Assembly (NCBI GenBank): GCA_944474755.1
Contig: OX104112.1
Location: forward strand, 20,734,460-20,798,459
Origin: Limnoperna fortunei
Lineage: Eukaryota > Mollusca > Bivalvia > Mytilida > Modiolidae
Direction: 5' to 3'
Length of the DNA stretch: 64,000 bases
Below, one piece after another: positions 12,121 through 23,682 of the stretch. A program made the translations under genes and the position numbers. The notes under the pieces were generated by a model. The model was given only the letters and a program-made list of their open reading frames with translations, was not told the DNA's origin and did no database searches. The number at the start of each line of letters is the position of its first letter. Positions within the stretch are counted from its first letter, which is position 1.

Positions 12121-12891
12121 AAAATCACATTTGTAATATCAATCGCGAGACTTTGCAATAATATTAAAAACCATATTTAACATAAAAAAAGCTACTGAGA
12201 CCTTCAAGATTCAATTAAAAACTAAATTAAACATATAAAATCACTCCTGATGCATAAGAAATGCAATCAAAAACCACAATACAAATATAAAATTAATCCT
12301 GAGACCTTAGCTATACAGTTAAAAACCATATAACACATACGATTTCACTACTTAGACCTTAGCAATACACATAAAAAATCTCTCCTGAGGCCCTAGCAAT
12401 ACAATTTAAAACCATATTACACATTGAAAATCATCTCTGAGACCTTAGCAATACAATTAAAAACCATATTACACATATAAAATCACTCCTGAGACCTTCG
12501 TGATACAATTAAAAGCCATATTACACATATAAAATCACTCTTCAGATCTTTGTGATACAATTAAAAGCCATATTTATATATAAAATCACTCCTGAGACCC
12601 TAGCAATACAATTAAAAACCATATTTCACATGCAAAATCACTCCAGAGACCTTTGTGATACAATTATAAACCATATTACACCTATAAAATCACTCCTAAC
12701 ACCTTTGTGATAAACTTAAAAACCATATTACATATATAAAATAACTCCCGAGACTCTAGCAATACTATTAAAAACCATATTTCACACAAAAAATCACTCC
12801 TGAGACCTTTGCGATACACTTAAAAACCATATTATACATATAAAATCACTCCTAACACCTTTGCGATACAATTAAAAACCATATTACATAT
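12121..12891 (+). repeat. 52-bp satellite, left block
   Basis: Tandem units of about 52 bp: AAAATCACTCCTGAGACCTT, then AGCAATACAATTAAAAACCA, then TATTACACATAT. Alternating third-box variants (CTAGCAATAC, TTTGTGATAC, CTCCTAACACC) suggest a partial dimeric pattern. It continues in the same register and orientation after the insertion at 12892-13876. Confidence 0.93.
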
Positions 12892-13876
12892 ATACAAGTG
12901 TGGACACAGAAAAACGTCTCGCCTGAATTCCGCATCAGTAACGAAAAAAAATTTCATCATAAGCATTACGTAAATAGGATTAATTATGAGCAGCGGCCTG
13001 TATACCAATTATTTTCACCATACTATGCATAGTTACAGAGGAACTGTCCTTATACAAAAACTTTAACGAAGTCGCTGAACCGTTAAATTGAGGTCAAGGT
13101 CAGGTGACACCTACCAGACAATCATTTACTATTCATCAGCAACCTATATACCAAATATTGTCATCCTACCATGCTTAGTTACAGGGGAACTGTCGTAACC
13201 CAAAAACTTTAACGTAGTCGCTGGACCGTGAAAATGAGGTCAAGGTCAGGTGACACCTACCAGACAGTCATGAACTAGTCATCAGCAACCTATATACCAA
13301 ATATTGTCATCCTACCATGTGTGGTTACAGAGGAACTGTCGTAACCCAAAAACTTTAACGTAGTCGCTGGACCATGAAATTGAGGTCAAGGTCAGGTGAC
13401 ACCTACCAGACAGTCATGTACTAGTCATCAGCAACCTATATACCAAATATTGTCATCCTACCATGTGTGGTTACAGAGGAACTGTCGTAACCCAAAAACT
13501 TTAACGTAGTCGCTGGACCGTGAAATTGAGGTCAAGGTCAGGTGACACCTACCAGACAGTCATGTACTAGTCATCAGCAACCTATACACCAAATATTGTC
13601 ATCCTACCATGCGTAGTTACAGAGGAACTGTCGTAACCCAAAAACTTTAACGTAGCCGCTGGACCTTGAAATTGAGGTCAAGGTCAGGTGACAGGTGACT
13701 GACTGGCAAGTACTCATCATAAGCTACGTCTGGACCAAATTTGATGGACCTAGGGCTTGGGCTTACAAAGATATGAAGCAAGATGTCAAGTGTTTACGCC
13801 GCCGCCGCCGCCGCCGCCGCCGCCGGATTCCCATACATATGTCTCGCCTCCAGCGACTTTCGTCGCAGGCAAGACA
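12892..13876 (+). mobile_element. family B Helentron-like non-autonomous element, apparently complete
   Basis: A discrete insertion in the 52-bp satellite: TATATA before it and AAAATCACTCC after it rejoin to a normal satellite unit. The left end is CAAGTGTGGACACAG with the subterminal sequence GTCTCGCCTG. Five tandem cores of 146 bp follow (about 12995-13715; GAGGTCAAGGTCAGGTGACA then CCTACCAGACAGTCA), then a CCG microsatellite (13798-13826). The right end holds a hairpin: GTCTCGCCT pairs with AGGCAAGAC around an inner GCGAC-TTTC-GTCGC stem. Asymmetric inverted repeats, tandem cores, a central microsatellite and a 3' hairpin match the layout of Helentron-associated HINE or pearl-type elements. 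It has no coding capacity; the Arg/Pro runs are CCG translations. Confidence 0.75.
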
Positions 13877-14575
13877 AAAATCACTCCTGAGACCCTAGCA
13901 ATACAATTAAAAACCATATTTCACATGCAAAATCACTCCAGAGACTTTGTGATACAATTATAAACCATATTACACCTATAAAATCACTCCTAACACCTTT
14001 GTGATAAACTTAAAAACCATATTACATATATAAAATCACTCCCGAGACCCTAGCAATACTATTACAAACAATATTTCACACGCAAAATCACTCCTGAGAC
14101 CTTTGCGATACACTTAAAAACCATATTATACATATAAAATCACTCCTAACACCTTTGCGATACAATTAAAAGCCATATTACATATATAAAATTAATCCTG
14201 AGACCCTAACAATACAATTAAAAACCATATTTCACATGCAAAATCACTCCTGAGACCTTTGCCATACAATAAAAAACCATATTTCACCTATAAAATCACT
14301 CCTAACTCCTTTGCAATACAATTAAAAACCATATTACATATATAAAATCACTCCTGAGACCCTAGCAATACAATTAAAAACAATACTTCACATGCAAAAT
14401 CACTCCCGAGACCTTTGCGATACAATTAAAAACTATATTACACCTATAAAATCACTCCTAACACCTTTGCGATACAATTAAAAACCATATTTCATATAGA
14501 AAATCACTCCTGAGACCTTATAAGATGCAATATTAAACCATAGCATACTATAATTCACTTCTTTGACCTAACTAA
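13877..14575 (+). repeat. 52-bp satellite, right block
   Basis: Continuation of the array at 12121-12891, same unit and orientation, about 13 copies, degenerating after 14520. Confidence 0.92.
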
Positions 14576-14900
14576 GAGATGCCAAATCAGTTGTGAGACA
14601 TTATACTTGAAATTTAAAACCTAGGAAATTAAATGTCTGTATTTCCAAAAAATATTGTGACATCAAATTAAGATTTTATGCAACATTATTCAGTTTTTGT
14701 ATCAAATGAAGACAATGAAGGGATATTCAAAGACTTTTGGATGAAACATACATTTTTAAAAGGTTTTAGGAACTAAAATAGAGAAATTTCATATATGTTT
14801 ATAAAATTTGGAGAGTGTTCAAGTAAATCATATTTATTTGTACAACCTGAATATTGTAGATTTACATAACAAAATAGATGAAGAAAGTATTTCATATTGT
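14576..14900. other. AT-rich spacer, no feature seen
   Basis: Between the satellite and the family A element; nothing recognised. Confidence 0.5.
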
Positions 14901-16323
14901 TAGCTCACCTGACCCGAAGGGTCATGTGAGCTATTGCCATCACTTGGCGTCCGTCGTCATCGTCATTTACTTTTCTTTAAAAATCTTCTCCAAAACCACT
15001 GAAGGGATTGCTTTGAAACTTTGCACACATCATCAGTAAAATATCATCTGCCAAGTTTGCACAAATCATGACCTCAGACCAACTAACATGGCCACCATGG
15101 CTAAAAATAGAACAGGGCGGTCAAATTCAGTTTTTGGCTTATAGTTCAAAAAGTATAACAGATACAGGAAAACCAAAGCGATTTTCCTTCTTCAGCATCA
15201 AAAGCTGTACAAAACACTCCATTGGGTCAAAGTTGTATGACGACTCCTTGTAGGAGTTATTGCCCTTTAATTGTTGAAATAGATGATTTTTGCCATTTTT
15301 GACTAAAAATCTTGAAAATTATTAGAACTAGGGACAATGTAAGCATTGCTTAATTGTATTGTTCTGCTCTATGAGGGCTACAAAATTGGCTTTAGAGTCA
15401 AGATTGTCTGATTAACCGTTTAAGAGTTATTCCCCTTGAACTGTTTATTTTAATCGGTTTTAATTGATTTTTTAACATCTTCTCCTCTGAAACCACTAAA
15501 AAAAATTACTGCTTTGAAACTTTGTACACATCATCCGTCAAATGACCTCATCCTAGTTTGCACCAACCATGGCCACAGATTAACCAGTGTTAATACAATT
15601 TTTAGCTTATAGTTCAAAAAGTATAAGAGATACAGGAAAACCGAAGAGACATGCCTTCATTGGCATTAATCAAAAGCTCTACGAAACACTCCATTGTGTC
15701 AAAGTTGTATGATGATCCCTTAAAGGAGTTATTGCCCTTTAATTGTCGAAATTGATTATTTTTGACATTTTTGCCTCAAAATCTTGAAAATTATTAGAAC
15801 TAGAGAAAAAGTTAGCATTGCTTAATTGTTCTGTTCTATGAGGGCTACAAAAATGACTTAGGGTAAAGATTGTCTGATGAACCGTTTAGGAATTATTCTC
15901 CTTGAACATTTTTTTTATCAATTTTTCTTGATTGTAAAAAATCTTCTCCTCTTTAACCCATTAAAGGAATGCTTTGAAACATTGCACACATCATCTTTAG
16001 GATGTCCTCTACCAAAATTTTGCAAATAATGACACCTGACTACCTACATAGCTACATTGGCTTAAAATAGAAAATGGGGGGGGGAGTCAAGAGAGTTTTC
16101 GACTGACAGTTAAAAAAGTATAACAGGTACAGCAAATTTGAAGTGAACCTCCCTTCTTTCTCTAAGCATCAAAAGCTCCTCCTTATAGGAATTATTTCCC
16201 TTAAAAGGTCAAAATTAATGACTTTTGCAGAAGTGTTGGGGAATTCCTTATAGCAAATAAAAGCTGGATAAAAAAGGGTTGTTTAGGTTCAGGTGAGCGA
16301 GACAGTCTCCTGGGAGCCTCTAG
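14901..16323 (+). mobile_element. family A Helentron-like element A1, complete
   Basis: Left end TAGCTCACCTGACCCGAAGG followed by GTCATGTGAGC (an internal stem) and a CGTCCGTCGTCATCGTC microsatellite-like stretch. Diverged tandem cores follow (ATCTTCTCCTCTGAAACCAC, ATCATCTTTAGGATGTCC). The right end is CAGGTGAGCGAGACAGTCTC then CTGGGAGCCTCTAG. The left TAGCTCACCTGA and right TCAGGTGAGC are inverted, with the right copy lying inside the terminal GGCTC/GAGCC hairpin. T flanks both ends. No protein is encoded; the 61-residue frame at 15068 is core translation. Confidence 0.75.
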
Positions 16324-16454
16324 TTTATGTTTATATTTAATTTAAAACATATTCATGATTTTCTTGAATTAATAGTTTTAAAATAAATACACTTTATTTG
16401 GAATTTTAATGTTCAGGTTATTTTAATTTGATAACAGAATGTAGCATTTTCTAT

Positions 16455-16684
16455 CAGACTAACAAAGTGTAAACTTTTTTCTTTTGCGAATGCTGACGAA
16501 CGAATGAACCTTTCTTTTTACCTGTACTGCGCATGCGGACGAACGAACGGTTTTTATTTACTTGTTTTGCGCATGCGTGCAAACGAACGAACGAATGGAT
16601 GGACAAACGAAAAACGATATATACGAACTAACGAAAACGAAAAACGAACGCATAAATGGGAACGTTTTACGTTTCAGGGGGTGT
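16455..16684 (-). repeat. unclassified repeat ending AGGGGGTGT, copy 2
   Basis: Inverted relative to the copy at 11384; contains many ACGAACG motifs and two GCGCATGCG stretches. The opposite terminus is not identified. Confidence 0.5.
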
Positions 16685-16756
16685 ACCTAAATGTATGCCT
16701 CGAGTCTCTCTTTTGATATATGGTTTTATGTCAACTGTACACCCCTTCCTGTTTTT

Positions 16757-18066
16757 TAGGGTCAGGTGAGCTATTGTCATCACTTTGCGTCTGTCAGTGT
16801 CGTCATCAGGGTCTGTAAACTTTTTAAATCTCGGAAACCCCAGGGCCAATTGAAACTAAACTTGGTATGTTCATTAGATGGACCTTTACAAAGTGTTTTT
16901 TTCTGATTTAAAAACTAATATGGCCACCACTGTGGGACTTATTTTAACATGGACCCTATGGGAAAAAAGTTTAAAAAGGCTTTTTCTCTGAAGCCCATTA
17001 ACCAATCAAAACAAAACTTACTACCAATATTGTTTGGATGGTCCTCTTTAAAGTTTATGTTTTCTGTGACAATCAGAAATTCAAAAAGGCTACCATCACA
17101 GGACTTAGTTTAACATTGCACCTAAGTGAAAATTGGAAAAGGCTACTTCTCTGGAACCTGTTAACGAATGGAAGCAAAACTTACTAGCAATATTGCTTGG
17201 ATGGTAATCTTTAAAGTTTATGTTTTTTATGCCAATTGGGTATTCAAAATGGCAGCCACCGAAGGAGTTAGTTGAACATAGAACTCTAAGGGAAAAATGT
17301 TAAAAGGGCTTCTTCTTTGAAACTGCTAAAACAATCAAAACAAAACTCATCACCAGTATTCACTGGATGGTTCTCTATAAGGTTTACGTTTTTATGCAAA
17401 TTAGAAATTTTAAATGGCCACCACTTCAGGACTCAGTTTAACACAGGACCCTATAGGAAATTTTTTAAAAGGTGTCTCCTCTGAAACCGGTTAACCAACC
17501 TAAACAAAAGTTATACGAATATTTATTGGATGATCCTAGACACATTTTTTTATGCCACAAAGTGGCAGGGTATTATGTGATACCCTGCGCATGGATATGA
17601 GTGTCTGTCCGGCCGTCAGTCTGTGCCTCAGATGTTTCCAGATGATAACTTCAAAACGCATCTACAGATTTTATTTAAACTTTGCACAGCTGTTAAGTAC
17701 TATAAAATGAAGATCAAGTTCAATTTTCAGCACAATCCAATTTGTAGTTTAGACTTTGGCCAATTCAATAACATGTGTTCAGGAATATTAAAAACAACAC
17801 AATGTGTGTGTGTGTGGGAGGGGGTGGGGTATCATTTAATGTCCCAAACTGCAAAGCTGATTCAAGCCATATTACATGTAAATTTTAATTGGATGGTTCT
17901 CTTAAAAGCTTATGTTTGCTTATTTACTCAGAAATCCATGTTGGCTTCAATTGTAGATTCATTTGATGGTCTCTTCAAAGATCGCGCTATTTATGCGGGA
18001 AGAAAATAGAAAAATCTTCATTGCCTATAAAATCATGTGAGCAATACAGGCTCTTGAGAGCCTCTG
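16757..18066 (+). mobile_element. family A element A2, 5'-truncated and chimeric
   Basis: Starts within the left-end stem (GGGTCAGGTGAGCTATTGTC) and carries several cores of about 165 bp (AACCAATCAAAACAAAACTT, GGATGGTCCTCTTTAAAGTT). The right end is CATGTGAGCAATACAGGCTC then TTGAGAGCCTCTGG. Between about 17555 and 17985 the core pattern is replaced by another repeat (GGCAGGGTATTATGTGATAC, CGTCAGTCTGTGCCTCAG), so the copy is a mosaic. The 128-residue frame at 17623-18009 lies in that part and shows no domain. Confidence 0.65.
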
Positions 18067-18729
18067 GTAATAAGAAAAATATGCATTTAACTTTTCATTA
18101 GTTAATAACTATACTATAACTAATGCTTTCTCTGCATAAAGAACAATAATGCGTAACAGAATATATTTGTACACTGTACTGAATGAGTTTCAATATTTCT
18201 TTGATATTGCTGTGTAATTTTATTGTTTTATTTTGTACATTAATCTTATACACATGTACATGCATGTTTTTATTTATTTCATAAATTACATACAGCATGT
18301 TATCCATTTGAAACGCAAAAACATTTTAAAGTTGAATATGCAAAATCTTTAGAATTTTTATTGGTATGACATATTTAATCAAAGAGTTGAAGTTTGAGTG
18401 AAGCAGTACCATGGGGCGACATGAAGGAGAATGTAAAATAACAGGGTAACTTGAACTTTGCTAAATAACAAAGTGGGACTTGCAGACTGATAGAAAATGA
18501 ATTTTTTATGGTCCAAAGGTTAAAATATTGGTTTTGTCTATCAGACCCTCACATTTTGTGAAGACTGCTTCAATTCCAGACAAATTTTACAATCAAATGA
18601 AAACTCTCAATCAAAAAACTTAAAGATGCAGATGACTGTGGTGAGCTTATTAATAATATTTCCAACTAATATGTTTGAAATTAATAAGGTCTATATAGCA
18701 TTACTAATGAAATGTAAAAAGCATCATCA
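18067..18729. other. AT-rich intergenic DNA, no feature seen
   Basis: No gene or repeat recognised. Confidence 0.45.
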
Positions 18730-19154
18730 CAAAATTATTTCCTGGGACCATACTGGGAGAGTTCCCAGTGCTTGACCCACAGAGCAACCCAGCCCATCCC
18801 CGGGTGGCACATAAGGGAGACTCTCTTGTTGGGGGGTAATCAGGTCATAATATAGAAAGCCGTAGTGGGTAACATATTTGGAGAGTGCCACACTCCATGC
18901 ATGATAACAACCCTTTTGTAGATTTTGAAAAAGAGTAGGCTCATTGTAGCCGCTACAAAAGGCTCAATTCTCCAACCCTACCCAAAACTTCATACTTTTC
19001 CAGTGGCAGTTGAAATTGTATTCCCTGTGTCCCATCCCACCCATTTTTCTGTTGATTAATTGTTTGTAAACTTGTTCCCATCCTGAATATAGCAGAAATA
19101 CTGCACGCTGGACATAAAGCAAACATCCAATCAATTAATCAATCAAAATTATTT
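18730..19154 (+). mobile_element. SINE-B copy 1 with 11-bp target-site duplication
   Basis: Element 18741-19143, flanked by CAAAATTATTT at 18730-18740 and 19144-19154. It runs from CCTGGGACCATACTGGGAG through CCCATCCCACCCATTTTTC to CTGAATATAGCAGAAATACT then GCACGCTGGAC, and ends in a CAATCAATTAATCAATCAAA tail. I could not find a convincing tRNA box A/box B at its left end, so the polymerase III head is unassigned. Confidence 0.85.
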
Positions 19155-19286
19155 GAATAAGTGCTTATTGAAATTATAAAATACAGGTTTTATGAACAAA
19201 TTTATTTAAGATAATAATGTATCCTCATCCAAGCATACCTGTAAGGATGTGAAGGATGAGGAGCATTCTTATAATGAGCCTGAGGC

Positions 19287-19790
19287 TCAAAAGGGTATCA
19301 TTGGATTAAAATTAAAATTAAAATATGTCTGAATAAGGTCAAGAGCAAATGACAAATTTTCTTGTTCAAAGTGGTGATATTCCACAAACTCATTCAAATA
19401 CCTCAAGTTAATTACAGGTCTACTTGTCCCATCTTTCTTAGGTACAATAAAAATGGTAGAAATAAATTGATCATCTGATTTCTCAACCAGCTCGATAGCT
19501 CCTTTCTGCAGTAACTTTGAGACCTCTTCATTGACAATACTAGCCTGTTCATCAGAAAAGGGGATCTCATTTGGTATTTTGTTCTGACAAGGGAGCTGAG
19601 TAAACTCAATTTTATACCCAGATATAGTCTCAAGAATCCACTCATCAGAAGTGTATTTACACCAGTAATCATAATTCAAACACCTCACCTTAGAAGTTGT
19701 CCCTTTATCTAAAAGCGACGTCTCTGGTCCTTTCCTGGAAGGATTTGTGGTGAGCCCTGTGACATGAAGGGTCTTGCAGACTTGCCTACC
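19287..19790 (-). pseudogene. DIRS-like retrotransposon reverse transcriptase, truncated
   Basis: An open frame of about 166 residues without a start. Order: a polar linker (GRQVCKTLHVTGLTTNPSRK), a region ending LPCQNKIPNEIPFSDEQ, then EEVSKLLQKGAIELVE and the first reverse transcriptase block (STIFIVPKKDGTSRPVINLR then YLNEFVEYHHF). The combination LQKGAIE, FIVPKKDG, RPVINLR and YHHF is characteristic of DIRS1-type (tyrosine-recombinase) retrotransposons as I know them; Gypsy elements are the alternative. The frame ends at LDLIQ, where it runs into TTAAAATTAAAATTAAAAT, before the LDLKDAY-like block and the catalytic YxDD, so it cannot encode an active enzyme. No recombinase or split repeats are seen nearby. 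Confidence 0.8.
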
Positions 19791-21375
19791 CTTACGATTT
19801 TGGCGTAAGGCTCCCGATTTTTAAGGCTATATTACGCCATTACGATTTTTACTATATTCCTTACGATTTTTCAAAAATCCGGATTTTTGTCATTTCCGTT
19901 GCGTCATTTTTAGTTTGACTCTATGTATTATCTTTACATTGCCATTTCCGCTTCCTGTTATAGGTGTAGGACCACCATAGATTTTTTACTCTTCGGCTAT
20001 ATTAAAATTTGATTATTTTGACTTATCCTAGAAAATTTACCTTTGTTTCAAATTAAGTGACACTTCTGTCCCCTATAAAAATGCAATCAAATTTAGAACA
20101 TATAAGAAAATAGAAATTACAAACAAAATAGTCTTGTTTATCTTAGTGTATATTATAAACTACTGTATGGATTTTAATAAATGAAAGTTTTTCTGAAAGG
20201 TAAATATATTAAAAAAATTTTGAGTCCTAACATGGTCTGTTCTAATGTTGTTTAGTATACTTTAAGTCACATTTACTACCTATAAACCAAGATTTTCTGA
20301 AAAGAAAGTATTATTTTTAGAATGGGGTTTACCCCGGAAGTTGGTTTTCTCTTGGAAGGTTTTAAAGGGGTCATGAAATTTTGAGAGAACATAGGCCTGT
20401 CACGTACGATTCTGGATATATATGGTGTCAGTCAAGCTACACTTAAGGTAAAAGAGCTGTGCTAATTCCAAAAATAACAAATTTAGTAGAAAATCTTAAA
20501 GAATTGGATTAGTGTTTTCACACCATAAGGGCCATATTACAATAAGGTCCAAAATTTCTGAAAAAAAATTAAGTTGTGTGAAAAAAATTATTTTAAGCCT
20601 TTATCATCTCTGAACATAATGCTTCAAATTGATGCACTCCAAATCAATCATAATCATGTTTGTGATGTCATCGGTATCACATGAATCAAAGTCTATTTTT
20701 AGATTTTGCTCTTAAACAGGATGAATTTCAAGAAACTTATGTAAACTAAAAGTGCATAGGCCGATAAGAAACAGCTCCATACTTAAATATGTTATTTATT
20801 TTAGTCAGGAGCTCAATCTCTCAAAATATTTTGTTGTTTGCATGTGCACGGTACAAAAACAGTTGAATTGTAGAAGTAATCCATGATCATTTTTTGTTTA
20901 CATTTTCGGGTCAGGAAGAAGGAAGCAATAATTCATAAATAAAACCATGAAATAGTCATTTATTTCAAGTTAGAAGAGGATTTGACTGTTGTGCCAAAAT
21001 TGTTGAACAGAAGAAAAAAATTATACCTTAGTCCTTATCAGTTAAAATTTGTTAAAACAAGGATTCACCACATCTTTGGAAATGTCATTATTTTTATTTG
21101 TATTGCAATATATTTAAACTGAATGCTTATTTTATTTACAGAATCATTAAATAACATAAAAAAAAAATTTGGTGGAAATCCGGAACTTGGCTTTGCTTAA
21201 ATGTAAGAGCAAAATTTACAAATTGGTCAAATATACAAATCCCACTAGTCAGGTACTTTTTATGAAATGGTACCAGACCTAACTATAGGAAAACATCTTT
21301 TCTGCAAAATAATATCTTCAGGTTTTAAAGTTTCATAATCTGCAGTGAAATTCGACTTTTTGGCCTATGGTATCA
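19791..21375. other. AT-rich intergenic DNA, no gene seen
   Basis: Starts with four TTACGATTTTT-like direct repeats (19795-19875) next to the DIRS remnant. The remainder is AT-rich with no supported frame. Confidence 0.4.
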
Positions 21376-21801
21376 TGAAACAGGTGCGGATACAGGGGGT
21401 CGTAAAAGGGGATAGCGGAAAAGGAGGGCCACGAAGTGGTCCTCCCATGCCATGCAGAGGCGCATTTATGGCAGGGGGTCTTGGTTTAAGGCCCCCAGAA
21501 GCTCTATAAGAAATGGTGCAAAATCCTGCATTCTCGCAATTTCCAAAAATCAAAAAGAATTTATTTAACACAAGGTTTTTATAGTTTCGGTAACCTTTAT
21601 TTGGTACAGTATACAACAGAGATATCATAATAAACGAATTAGTACCGTTAATGCATTAATTTATGGCAAGAACGAGCATGGATTACATTTTTGCCTTCGG
21701 CCCTGGTTGTTACATTCCCTGTTCTCTTTTTTTCCTTTCCTTTTTTTTAAAGGGGAGGAATACGCCTCTTATGCCCCTCCCCTGGATCGGCCACTGTGAA
21801 A
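21376..21801. mobile_element. hAT-like MITE
   Basis: Element 21381-21796. The left end CAGGTGCGGATACAGGGGG and the inverted right end (CAGTGGCCGATCCAGGGG) are imperfect terminal inverted repeats of the CAGGGGCGGATCCAGG type often seen in hAT MITEs. TGAAA flanks both sides (21376-21380 and 21797-21801), shorter than the usual 8 bp. It has no transposase. The 87-residue frame across it is not a gene. Confidence 0.6.
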
Positions 21802-22392
21802 AGTGATTATTGTTGCAAAAAACACACTGTTAACAATTCTATAGAGTACAGTAAGGTAGAACCCAAGGTGACAAGAAATAAAAATGTTTTATTGGTATTA
21901 AATAATACCTTTCAGACCAAAAATTGATTAAAAAAAGGTAAACAATGATCCTATTTCATGCGTGAACACTTATTGCTAGACAGAAACATGTATCATACCG
22001 TGAAGATTGTAACTAAAGATTAAATGTATTCATTTTGTTTCTTAAAAGAAGGTTAAACAGCAGTATTGGAATCAATATGTAGTGTTTATTCATTCCTCTG
22101 GCCTCTAGGTAATTATTTGGCATGGATAGGCATCATTTGCAATGTGCCGTTTTAATGTAAAGTCTGTGAATCAAGTATGTTTTTGGGTACTTTGAACCAA
22201 TCAGTCTAGTCAGTTGCTATGTTTTCTACTTTTACAGTGACTTGGCATGCAAAAAGGACTGAAAAGATGGCAATGAGTCTTTTTGTATACAAATTATATG
22301 TCAGTTTTCTTAAAACTAGTCATATTTCTACTTTGTGCATAGTTTAATTAAAGTTTAAGCTACAGAAAACAGACCTTGTGTTGTATTTTTAC
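21802..22392. other. AT-rich intergenic DNA, no feature seen
   Basis: No gene or repeat recognised. Confidence 0.45.
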
Positions 22393-22423
22393 TTAACACC
22401 CAGTCTCTGAGAAAACCATGCAA
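22393..22423 (-). repeat. terminus of repeat family C, inverted copy
   Basis: TTAACACCCAGTCTCTGAGA followed by AAACCATGCAA. The same 30 bp occurs in the opposite orientation at 26661-26691 and, diverged, at 30561-30592. Confidence 0.55.
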
Positions 22424-23682
22424 TATCCTTAAAATGAGTCCACATGGTAGGTTAACCAATTTTAATGAAACTTTGCAGGCTGAACAGGGTTTATGTGAGA
22501 AATCTATACTAGACTGAAAAAAAAATATTTGGGTGTTGTTTTTATTGTAAACAGCGCCACCTATAAAATACATAAAAAATGGTGTTGGAATAATGAAAAA
22601 ACAAACGCTTTTCGTTGATTTATTTTGAAAAAGTTAAGCAGAGTTTCAAACAATTGTTTATGGAATTAAGCAGTCTTAAGGTGCTTCTTCTGAAAACAAA
22701 AAATAAATTTTTTGCCAGTTTTTGTTTTCTAATACAAAATCTAACTCTAAATGAATAAGAATTGGACAAAAAAGAAAATCTGGATTTCTATGCATAATCA
22801 AATGAAATTATCTTTTGAAGTAGTACTTTTATTTACAATAAATGACTGTCATATTTTCTTCCATGATTCTTTCTACCTACTGTATGATATTTTTGCTGAG
22901 CTATTATTACATGTTGCCATGGCAACCATTCTAAAATACGATGAATTCCACAAGAAAAATGACTTTCTTCATAGGTATTCTCTTTATTTTTCTATTGATT
23001 AATCTCTATACGCATAATTAAAGTTCAATATATATTAATGAATTGATAATAAACCAAAAAGTAACAGATGTAGAAATAGTAATGGTAACATTATTTGCTG
23101 TATAAATATATATAAATAATAAACTGCAATCAAAGTCAGTGTTTTAGCAGGTGGCCGGTATTTCGGGTAGCCCGAACCCGAGACAAAATCCCCGAGACAG
23201 AAATCGACTTTAGAGATTTTCGTGGTTATTAGACAGAATTTTCACAAAATATTTGGAAGATATAACAAGATTATGATATTGAATTATTACGTTTCAGTCA
23301 AAATGTAACAAAACGTATATTTATGGAAAAATTGCAATATTTTGTTCCGTAGGTCGGTATTTCAGGTATGCCCAGATGTGAAGGGAGGTAACTAAGGTCT
23401 AACTCATGGTGATAAGTATTTACTAAACGAAAAGTATATTATTATTATTATGATTATTATTATTGTTATGTAAAAAAAATAAATAAATACATTTTCTAGT
23501 AAAAGGACAGATAAAAGAAGAAAATCTGATAATCCTGAAACCAGCAAATCCATACAAAACCAGCCCGATACACTTTAGCCAAAAATCAAGAATTCCAACC
23601 GATTGAAAACCACCGAAAACACAAAAAAGTCGCAAATTGCTCTGCTCATTAGGATACAACACAGCATGCAACATGTTTAACA

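Noticed and set aside
13695..13963. Frames with runs of Arg or Pro
   Set aside because: They come from the CCG microsatellite in the family B element.
17623..18009. 128-residue plus-strand frame
   Set aside because: It lies in the chimeric part of element A2, contains satellite-like and GT-rich stretches and shows no domain.
20000..21300. Possible gene in the AT-rich stretch after the DIRS remnant
   Set aside because: No frame of useful length, no splice-compatible pieces and no domain found on either strand.
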